Positions 57,330 through 64,000 of a stretch of 64,000 nt of DNA are shown piece after piece (positions within the stretch are counted from its first letter, which is position 1; each line of letters opens with the position of its first letter). The position numbers and the translations under genes were made by a program. The notes under the pieces are model-generated. The model was not told where the DNA came from. It ran no database searches and saw only the letters and a list, made by a program, of their open reading frames with translations. Location of the stretch: assembly GCF_001278035.1 (NCBI RefSeq), contig NZ_CP009452.1, positions 2,203,501 through 2,267,500 on the forward strand, read 5' to 3'. The stretch is from Sphingopyxis sp. 113P3 (GTDB taxonomy: Bacteria > Pseudomonadota > Alphaproteobacteria > Sphingomonadales > Sphingomonadaceae).

Positions 57330-58225
57330 TGACACATCCCGCTCCCCTCGTTGCGCCGCGCGAAAATCTCGCCGCCGCGCTGGAAAAGCTGCTTGGCAGG
57401 GACCTGCTCGCGCATGTGCGGGCTGTGGACGAAGACAGCATCACTGTGACCCGCGACGCGATCGCCGGGGTGATGCTGCAGCTTCGCGATGCGCTTGAAT
57501 ATCAGCAGCTCATGGAGATGGCCGGGGTCGACTATCCCGATCGGCCCGAGCGCTTCGAGGTGGTCTATCACCTGCTCAGCGTCACGAAGAATCACCGGCT
57601 GCGCGTGCGCGTTTCGACCGATGAGGCGACGCCTGTGCCCTCGGTTGTGCCGGTATGGCCGAATGCGGGCTGGCTCGAGCGCGAGGTGTTCGACATGTAT
57701 GGGGTGCTCTTTAGCGGCAATCCCGACCTTCGCCGCATTCTCACCGACTATGGCTTTGAGGGCCATCCGCAGCGCAAGGATTTCCCGCTCACCGGCTATA
57801 CCGAGCTGCGCTATTCCGAAGAGGACAAGCGCGTCGTCTATGAGCCGGTGCGACTGGCGCAGGACTTTCGCAACTTCGACTTCCTCTCTCCGTGGGAAGG
57901 GGCGGACTACATCCTGCCAGGCGATGAGAAGGCTGGCGGCACGGGTGAGGCGCCTGGCAAGGGCGCGCCGAGCCCGATGACCGCGGATGCGGTCAAGAAG
58001 GCTGACGAGGCGAAGGCCCCGCCGCCGCCGACTCCGAAGACCACCGACCGCGAAGCGCAAACAGGGGCGGGAAAAGGCGCGAACAAGGCGGCCGCCCGGC
58101 CGAGCAAGGACGGCGCGAAGACAAGGCCCGCGGCAAAGGCCAAGACGCCGGCCACGGCAAAGGCCGAAAAGGCTCCCGCCACGACGCCCGCGAAACCGCG
58201 CAAGCCTAAAGGAGGCGACGCATGA
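57329..58225 (+). CDS. nuoC: NADH-quinone oxidoreductase subunit C with long basic tail
   Basis: Encodes 298 residues. The conserved part (1-210) ends [17 protein letters not shown] near [17 protein letters not shown]; a tail of about 90 residues follows, Ala/Lys/Pro-rich ([22 protein letters not shown], ending PRKPKGGDA). Usual length is about 200. The tail should be flexible and basic. Part of the hydrophilic arm. Confidence 0.95.
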   Translation: MTHPAPLVAPRENLAAALEKLLGRDLLAHVRAVDEDSITVTRDAIAGVMLQLRDALEYQQLMEMAGVDYPDRPERFEVVYHLLSVTKNHRLRVRVSTDEATPVPSVVPVWPNAGWLEREVFDMYGVLFSGNPDLRRILTDYGFEGHPQRKDFPLTGYTELRYSEEDKRVVYEPVRLAQDFRNFDFLSPWEGADYILPGDEKAGGTGEAPGKGAPSPMTADAVKKADEAKAPPPPTPKTTDREAQTGAGKGANKAAARPSKDGAKTRPAAKAKTPATAKAEKAPATTPAKPRKPKGGDA

Positions 58226-59478
58226 CCGACTCTCCCCAGGTCAAGCATCACGGCAGCGACATGTTCGAGGGCTACCCGGTCGATACCGCCGACACCGCGG
58301 GCGATCAGGTCGTCACCAATTACACGATCAATTTCGGGCCGCAGCATCCCGCGGCGCACGGTGTGCTGCGCATGGTGATGGAGCTCGACGGCGAGATCAT
58401 CGAGCGCGTTGATCCGCACGTCGGACTGCTTCACCGCGGCACCGAAAAACTCATCGAATACAAGACCTACCTGCAGGCGCTGCCCTATTTCGACCGGCTC
58501 GATTATTGCTCGCCGCTTTGCATGGAGCACAGCTATGTTCTCGCGATCGAGAAGCTCCTCGATCTCGAAGTCCCGGCACGCGCGCAATATCTGCGCACGC
58601 TGTTTGCCGAGCTGACGCGCATCTGCAATCACATGCTCAACATCGGGTCGCACGTGATGGACGTCGGCGCGATGACCCCGAACCTCTGGGTGTTCGAGCT
58701 GCGCGAGGATTGCCTCAACTTTTTCGAACGCATGTCAGGCGCGCGCATGCACCACGCCTGGTTCCGACCGGGCGGCGTGCATCAGGACGTGCCTGAAAAG
58801 CTGCTCGTCGATATCGGTGAGTGGGTCGAGACGCGGCTGCCCAAATTGTTCGGCGACGCGATGAGCCTTGTCGTCGACAACCGCATCTTCAAGCAGCGCA
58901 ACGTCGACATCGCGACGGTGAGCAAGGAGGACGCGCTGGCCTGGGGCTTCTCGGGCCCGATGATCCGCGGCAGCGGCATTCCCTGGGACATCCGCAAGGC
59001 GCAGCCCTATGACGCTTATGCCGCGATGGAGTTTGACATCCCGGTCGGCACCAAGGGCGACTGCTATGACCGTTTCATGGTCCGCGTGCAGGAAGTCTAT
59101 CAGTCGGCGCGCATCATCAAGCAGTGTCTGCGTGACATGCCTTCCGGTCCCGTTGCGAGCCTCGACCGCAAGGTCGTGCCCCCGAAGCGTGGCGAGATGA
59201 AGCAGTCGATGGAATCGCTCATTCATCACTTCAAGCTTTACACCGAGGGATTCCACGTTCCGGCAGGCGAAGTCTATGTCGCGACCGAGAGTCCCAAGGG
59301 CGAATTCGGCGTCTATCTGGTGAGCGACGGCACCAACAAGCCGTACCGCTGCAAGATCCGCCCGACGGCATTCAGCCACCTGCAGGCGATGGACATGATG
59401 TCGAAGGGCCACATGCTCGCCGACACCACCGCGATCATTGGCGCCATCGACGTCGTGTTCGGGGAGTGCGACCGGTGA
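58222..59478 (+). CDS. nuoD: NADH-quinone oxidoreductase subunit D
   Basis: Encodes 418 residues; [20 protein letters not shown] and [20 protein letters not shown] are near the quinone-binding site, with a C-terminal DVVFGECDR. Standard length (about 400). Confidence 0.97.
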   Translation: MTDSPQVKHHGSDMFEGYPVDTADTAGDQVVTNYTINFGPQHPAAHGVLRMVMELDGEIIERVDPHVGLLHRGTEKLIEYKTYLQALPYFDRLDYCSPLCMEHSYVLAIEKLLDLEVPARAQYLRTLFAELTRICNHMLNIGSHVMDVGAMTPNLWVFELREDCLNFFERMSGARMHHAWFRPGGVHQDVPEKLLVDIGEWVETRLPKLFGDAMSLVVDNRIFKQRNVDIATVSKEDALAWGFSGPMIRGSGIPWDIRKAQPYDAYAAMEFDIPVGTKGDCYDRFMVRVQEVYQSARIIKQCLRDMPSGPVASLDRKVVPPKRGEMKQSMESLIHHFKLYTEGFHVPAGEVYVATESPKGEFGVYLVSDGTNKPYRCKIRPTAFSHLQAMDMMSKGHMLADTTAIIGAIDVVFGECDR

Positions 59479-59660
59479 CGCGCTTTCGGTCGTCCGCCAT
59501 CCCCCCGCTTTCGATGGCCGGCAGAGCCTTTGCCGCAGGGTGGCTCCGGAACAGGTGCGGCGTAGCCTTCGGTAGGGCGAATTCTATCGTTGGCGCTGCT
59601 ACGGTTCTTTTGTTCGCCTGTCTGGCGATGCGTGATTTCTGGAAGCTCATTCATGGCTGA
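59475..59660 (+). CDS. Short membrane protein between nuoD and nuoE
   Basis: From GTG 59475, overlapping nuoD by GTGA, to TGA 59658-59660, eight bases into nuoE. Product: [20 protein letters not shown], then a hydrophobic helix [20 protein letters not shown]. Coupled to both neighbours, but the Arg-rich start is unusual. Real status uncertain. Confidence 0.45.
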   Translation: MTRFRSSAIPPLSMAGRAFAAGWLRNRCGVAFGRANSIVGAATVLLFACLAMRDFWKLIHG

Positions 59661-60321
59661 CGCACCCCAAATTCCCGACGAAGCCGAAGTCCGCGCGCGC
59701 TGGGGCGCGTTTGCATGGACGCCGGAAAATGCCGAGAAGGCCAAGCAGATTGTCGCGCGCTACCCCGCGGGGCGGCAGCGCTCGGCGGTGATGCCGCTTC
59801 TTGATCTTGCACAGCGCCAGGTCGGGGCCGAGACCGACACGCAGGGTTGGCTGCCAGTCCCTGTGATCGAATATGTCGCAGCGCAGCTCGATATGCCCTA
59901 CATTCGCGCCTACGAGGTCGCGACCTTCTACACCATGTACAATCTGGCGCCGGTAGGCCGCTATCATGTCCAGGTGTGCGGTACGACGCCGTGCCTATTG
60001 CGCGGGTCCGACGATGTGATGGCTGCGTGCAAGAACCGCGGCATGGTGAAGGGCCGGACCACGCCCGACGGCCTCTTCACGCTGACCGAGGTTGAATGCA
60101 TGGGCAATTGCGCCAACGCGCCGATGGTTCAGATCAACGACGATAATTATGAAGATCTCGACTATGACAGCATGACGCGCATCCTCGACGATCTCGCGGC
60201 AGGCAAGCAGCCGAAGACCGGGACGCAGAACCCGCAGCGTCACACGAGCGAGCCCGAAGGCGGCCCCACGACGCTCAAAGCCATGGTCGAGGCCAATCAC
60301 GACTACCGGAAGGATTGGTGA
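59653..60321 (+). CDS. nuoE: NADH-quinone oxidoreductase subunit E
   Basis: Encodes 222 residues from ATG 59653 ([20 protein letters not shown]). The [2Fe-2S] Cys are in [13 protein letters not shown] and [13 protein letters not shown]. Standard length with an extended C-terminus. Entry of NADH electrons with NuoF. Confidence 0.95.
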   Translation: MADAPQIPDEAEVRARWGAFAWTPENAEKAKQIVARYPAGRQRSAVMPLLDLAQRQVGAETDTQGWLPVPVIEYVAAQLDMPYIRAYEVATFYTMYNLAPVGRYHVQVCGTTPCLLRGSDDVMAACKNRGMVKGRTTPDGLFTLTEVECMGNCANAPMVQINDDNYEDLDYDSMTRILDDLAAGKQPKTGTQNPQRHTSEPEGGPTTLKAMVEANHDYRKDW

Positions 60322-60479
60322 TGACCCAGAAGGAAATCATCACAATTCTTGCGATCATCGGCGCGCTCGTCGTGCTCGGCTTTGTGCTGCGCGTGACTTT
60401 CGCGCTGCTCGGGCCGCTGCTGATCCTCGCGCTCGCTTATATTGCTTACACGATGCTCAAGAAGGGTGGGGGTCGCTGA
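60321..60479 (+). CDS. Short membrane protein between nuoE and nuoF
   Basis: Encodes 52 residues from ATG 60321: [20 protein letters not shown], then [20 protein letters not shown] and a basic KKGGGR end. Two membrane helices. It shares TGATG with nuoE and its TGA overlaps the nuoF ATG, so it is very likely translated as part of the operon. Homologues of this size occur in other Sphingomonadales nuo operons in my memory; not checked. Confidence 0.75.
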   Translation: MTQKEIITILAIIGALVVLGFVLRVTFALLGPLLILALAYIAYTMLKKGGGR

Positions 60480-61768
60480 TGCTCGCCGACAAGGACCGGA
60501 TTTTCACCAATCTCTACGGGTTCCAGCCTTGGAATCTTTCCTCGGCGCAGGCGCGCGGTGACTGGGATCAGACGAAGGATCTGATGAGCCGCGGCCAGGA
60601 CGCGATCATCGAGGAGATCAAGGCGTCGGGCCTGCGCGGCCGCGGCGGTGCGGGCTTTCCGACCGGGCTCAAATGGTCGTTCATGCCCAAGGAGCCGCGC
60701 CCCGACCGGCCGAGCTTCCTCGTCATCAATGCCGATGAATCCGAGCCGGGTTCGTGCAAGGATCGCGAGATCATCCGTCACGATCCGCACAAGCTCATCG
60801 AAGGCGCGCTGATTGCGGGCTATGCGATGCGTGCGCGCGCTGCCTACATCTATATTCGCGGCGAATTCATCCGCGAGGCCGAAACATTGTTCGCCGCGGT
60901 GCGGGAGGCATATGATGCGGGCCTCCTTGGCAGGAATGCGGCGAAGTCGGGCTATGATTTCGACGTCTTCGTTCACCGCGGCGCCGGCGCCTACATCTGC
61001 GGCGAGGAAACCGCGATGATCGAGAGCCTCGAGGGCAAAAAGGGCCAGCCCCGCCTCAAACCGCCGTTTCCGGCGGGCGCGGGCCTCTATGGCTGCCCCA
61101 CGACGGTCAACAATGTCGAGAGCATCGCGGTCGTCCCGACGATTCTGAGGCGCGGTGCGGCCTGGTTCTCAAGCTTCGGGCGCGAGAACAACAAGGGCAC
61201 CAAGCTCTTCCAGATCAGCGGCCATGTGAACAAGCCGTGCGTTGTCGAGGAGGAGATGGGCATCACTTTTCGTGAACTCATCGATACCCATTGCGGCGGC
61301 ATCCGCGGCGGCTGGGACAATCTGCTCGCCGTGATCCCGGGCGGTTCGTCGGTTCCGCTCGTCCCGGCCGCGCAGATCATGGACGCGCCCATGGATTTCG
61401 ACGGACTGAAGGAACTGGGCTCGGGCCTCGGCACCGCGGCCGCCATCGTGATGGACAAGTCAACCGACGTCGTTCAGGCGATCAGCCGCATCAGCTATTT
61501 CTACAAGCATGAAAGTTGCGGGCAGTGCACCCCGTGCCGCGAAGGGACCGGCTGGATGTGGCGCGTGATGGAGCGGCTGCGCACCGGAGACGCCGACATC
61601 AGCGAGATCGACACGCTGTTCGACGTGACAAAGCAGGTCGAGGGTCACACCATTTGCGCGCTCGGTGACGCCGCTGCCTGGCCCATCCAGGGCCTGATCC
61701 GCCATTTCCGCCCCGAACTCGAACGCCGCATTCGCGAAAATGGCGGCGCGCTGGAGGCCGCCGAATAA
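60479..61768 (+). CDS. nuoF: NADH-quinone oxidoreductase subunit F
   Basis: Encodes 429 residues; NADH/FMN binding [20 protein letters not shown] and the Fe-S motif [19 protein letters not shown]. Standard length. NADH-oxidising subunit. Confidence 0.97.
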   Translation: MLADKDRIFTNLYGFQPWNLSSAQARGDWDQTKDLMSRGQDAIIEEIKASGLRGRGGAGFPTGLKWSFMPKEPRPDRPSFLVINADESEPGSCKDREIIRHDPHKLIEGALIAGYAMRARAAYIYIRGEFIREAETLFAAVREAYDAGLLGRNAAKSGYDFDVFVHRGAGAYICGEETAMIESLEGKKGQPRLKPPFPAGAGLYGCPTTVNNVESIAVVPTILRRGAAWFSSFGRENNKGTKLFQISGHVNKPCVVEEEMGITFRELIDTHCGGIRGGWDNLLAVIPGGSSVPLVPAAQIMDAPMDFDGLKELGSGLGTAAAIVMDKSTDVVQAISRISYFYKHESCGQCTPCREGTGWMWRVMERLRTGDADISEIDTLFDVTKQVEGHTICALGDAAAWPIQGLIRHFRPELERRIRENGGALEAAE

Positions 61769-63780
61769 TGCCTAAAGTCACCGTAGATGGCGTAGAGATC
61801 GACGTCCCGCAGGGGGCGACCGTCCTGCAAGCGTGCGAGCTGGCGGGGAAGGAAATCCCCCGCTTCTGCTACCATGAACGCCTGTCGATCGCCGGCAATT
61901 GCCGCATGTGTCTTGTCGAGGTTTCGCCGGGGCCGCCGAAGCCGCAGGCCTCGTGCGCGCTGCCCGCGGCCGATGGACAGGTAATCAAGACCGACAGCCC
62001 GATGGTCAAGAAAGCGCGCGAGGGGGTGATGGAGTTCCTGCTCATCAATCACCCGCTGGACTGCCCGATCTGCGACCAGGGCGGCGAGTGCGATCTGCAG
62101 GACCAGTCGATTGCCTATGGCCGCGGCGCCTCGCGCTTTGACGAAAACAAGCGCGCGGTGACCGAGAAATATATGGGTCCGATCGTGAAAACGGTGATGA
62201 CGCGCTGCATCCAGTGCACGCGCTGCGTCCGTTTCGCCGAGGAGGTCGCGGGGGTCGAGGACATCGGCGCGATCTATCGCGGCGAAAATATGCAGATCAC
62301 CTCCTATCTCGAGCGCGCGGTCGCGAGCGAGCTTTCGGGCAATGTCGTCGACCTTTGCCCGGTGGGCGCGCTGACGTCGAAACCCTATGCGTTCGAAGCC
62401 CGCCCGTGGGAACTCACCAAGACGCTCGGCATCGACATGATGGATGCGGTGGGGACCAACGTTCGCATCGACAGCCGGGGACGCCAGGTCCTGCGCGTCC
62501 TGCCGCGCGTCAACGACGAGGTGAACGAGGAATGGGCGAGCGACAAGACGCGCCATCACGTCGACGGCCTCATCCGCCGCCGCCTCGATCGTCCGTTCGT
62601 TCGCAAGCACGGCGAGCTTGCCGAAGCGAGCTGGGCCGAAGCGTTTGAAGCGATCCGGGCCGCGAACGCCGGCGCGTCGGTCGCCGCGATCGCGGGTGAC
62701 CTCGCCGATTGTGAGACGATGTTCGCGGCCAAGGCGTTGGTAAGGGCGCTCGGCGGCCATCTCCTCGAGGGACGCCAGACCGGTCTCGACTATGACGTCA
62801 CCAGCCTGGCGGCGGTCAACTTCAACACGACGATCGCCGAGGCCGAGAATGCCGACGTGATCCTGCTTGTGGGCACCAACCTGCGCTGGGAGGCGCCGCT
62901 CATCAACACGCGCGTCCGCAAGGCGGTGTGGAAAAAGGGCGCGAAAGTGTTCGGCATCGGCCCCGAAATCGATCTTACATACAAGGTCGAGTGGCTTGGC
63001 GACGACGCCTCGCTGGTCGCAAAGCTGCCGTCGCATGTGACCGACGCGCTGAAGAACGCCGAGCGGCCGATGCTGGTCTTCGGCGGCGGCGCCCTCTCGG
63101 TACCGGGCGTCCACGGCGCGGGTCTTGGGCTTGCCAAGGCGGTGAACGCCGTCAAGGACGGGTGGAACGGCTTCAACGTTGTCCATTTCTCGGCCGCGCG
63201 CATGGGCGCGCTGATGCTCGGCTATTCGCAGCCGGGCGGAATCCGCGACATCATTGCGGCAAAGCCGAAACTTGCTTTCTTCCTCGGCGCTGACGAGGTC
63301 GATTTTTCGGCCTTTGCGGAGACGTTCAAGGTCTATGTCGGCCATCATGGCGACAAGGGCGCACACGCGGCCGACGTCATCCTGCCCGCGGCCGCCTGGA
63401 CCGAGAAGGATTTCACCACGGTCAACACCGAAGGCCGCGTCCAGCGCAGCGAGAAGGCGGTGTTCGCGCCAGGTGACGCCCGCGAGGACTGGAGCATCTT
63501 CCGCGCGCTCGCCGATGCGCTCGGCGTCCATGTCGGCTTCGACAGCTTTGCTGAATGCCGGGCCGCGATGATTGCCGAGGTCCCGGCGCTCGGGATCGAA
63601 GGGCTCGCCGATTACGGCTGGAATGTTCCGGACTTGCCCGCAAAGCCCGAGGCAAGCGCGATTCCCTCGCCGATCAAGGATTTCTATCTCACCAACGCCA
63701 TCTGCCGCGCTTCGCCGACGATGCAGCGCTGCTCGGAAGAATTGCTACACGGCGTCGACTATGCGGAGGCGGCGGAATGA
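61768..63780 (+). CDS. nuoG: NADH-quinone oxidoreductase subunit G
   Basis: Encodes 670 residues. Fe-S clusters: [38 protein letters not shown], and a molybdopterin-type domain. Standard length for the NuoG fold. Confidence 0.97.
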   Translation: MPKVTVDGVEIDVPQGATVLQACELAGKEIPRFCYHERLSIAGNCRMCLVEVSPGPPKPQASCALPAADGQVIKTDSPMVKKAREGVMEFLLINHPLDCPICDQGGECDLQDQSIAYGRGASRFDENKRAVTEKYMGPIVKTVMTRCIQCTRCVRFAEEVAGVEDIGAIYRGENMQITSYLERAVASELSGNVVDLCPVGALTSKPYAFEARPWELTKTLGIDMMDAVGTNVRIDSRGRQVLRVLPRVNDEVNEEWASDKTRHHVDGLIRRRLDRPFVRKHGELAEASWAEAFEAIRAANAGASVAAIAGDLADCETMFAAKALVRALGGHLLEGRQTGLDYDVTSLAAVNFNTTIAEAENADVILLVGTNLRWEAPLINTRVRKAVWKKGAKVFGIGPEIDLTYKVEWLGDDASLVAKLPSHVTDALKNAERPMLVFGGGALSVPGVHGAGLGLAKAVNAVKDGWNGFNVVHFSAARMGALMLGYSQPGGIRDIIAAKPKLAFFLGADEVDFSAFAETFKVYVGHHGDKGAHAADVILPAAAWTEKDFTTVNTEGRVQRSEKAVFAPGDAREDWSIFRALADALGVHVGFDSFAECRAAMIAEVPALGIEGLADYGWNVPDLPAKPEASAIPSPIKDFYLTNAICRASPTMQRCSEELLHGVDYAEAAE

Positions 63781-64000
63781 CCGCGTTTTTCCAATCGCTT
63801 GGCATGTCCTATGAGTGGGCGTGGGGCGTCGCGACGGTTTGCGGCATCTTGCTGATCGCACTGCCGCTGATGCTCGCGGTCGCCATGATCATCTACGCCG
63901 ACCGCAAGATCTGGGCGGCCATGGCGCTGCGGCGCGGACCGAATGTGGTCGGGCCCTTCGGTCTGCTCCAGAGCTTCGCCGACGGTCTCAAGGTGTTTCT
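63777..64000 (+). CDS. nuoH: NADH-quinone oxidoreductase subunit H (5' part)
   Basis: From ATG 63777, overlapping nuoG by ATGA, cut by the window end after about 74 residues. [20 protein letters not shown], then [20 protein letters not shown] with [15 protein letters not shown]: the first membrane helix and the conserved RRGPN motif. Confidence 0.95.
   Translation, partial: MTAFFQSLGMSYEWAWGVATVCGILLIALPLMLAVAMIIYADRKIWAAMALRRGPNVVGPFGLLQSFADGLKVF

Overview
The window joins two very different stretches of an alphaproteobacterial chromosome. The high-GC, Caulobacter/Sphingomonas-like codon use, the zapA–6S–fthC arrangement, the tkt–gap–pgk–class I aldolase cluster and the nuoABCDEFGH operon suggest Sphingomonadales, possibly Sphingopyxis or a relative (an inference, since no 16S gene is present). 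Positions 1 to about 35.6 kb are the right-hand part of a temperate, siphovirus-type prophage integrated at the 3' end of a tRNA-Pro(CGG) gene. Positions 35.65-64 kb are ordinary core chromosome.

The prophage is built around a divergent repressor/Cro switch at 24.07-25.03 kb. Leftward (minus strand) runs one long chain of lytic genes, mostly linked by ATGA, GTGA or TGATG junctions: cro-like regulator, second HTH regulator, two DNA methyltransferase-like proteins, a RuvC-like resolvase, DnaB helicase, a replication initiator whose gene contains an iteron-like repeat array, terminase, portal, protease/scaffold, decoration protein, major capsid protein, connectors, MuF-like protein, neck and tail genes, tail tube, tail chaperones with a -1 frameshift signal, and a tape measure gene cut by the left edge. 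Rightward run the repressor with a HIRAN protein and two exported proteins, closed by a strong terminator. A second rightward operon follows its own operator: many small genes, HNH, RecT, DUF1643 and ASCH-like proteins, then the tyrosine integrase beside tRNA-Pro. Lysis genes, tail fibres and the other attachment site must lie left of the window.

The clearest regulatory signals in the phage are the same dyad, TAGGCA-N4-TGCCTA, at both the switch (24303-24318) and the right-arm promoter (26714-26729); the heptanucleotide GGGAAAC placed exactly at the end of the first chaperone gene; eight TGTCCCG-like repeats at 11-12 bp spacing inside the replication initiator gene; an internal, Shine-Dalgarno-preceded start for a scaffold inside the head protease gene; and hairpins after the abundant structural genes.

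The core part carries thyA, a branched-chain 2-oxoacid dehydrogenase operon (E1 alpha, E1 beta, E2) with a readable promoter, an AI-2E family exporter-like protein, tRNA-Asp, a DUF2842 protein, 5-formyl-THF cyclo-ligase, a probable 6S RNA, zapA, a transketolase/GAPDH/PGK/aldolase central carbon cluster, an O-methyltransferase, a ThiE-like enzyme, an OPT-family transporter, EF-P, an inositol-monophosphatase-like enzyme, a YbjN-like secreted protein and the respiratory complex I operon nuoA to nuoH (nuoH cut by the right edge), which includes two tiny membrane-protein ORFs and a NuoC with a long basic Ala/Lys/Pro tail. No noncoding gap exceeds about 290 bases; the largest (44457-44741, 35645-35902, 3420-3692, 23603-23808) are described in the entries.
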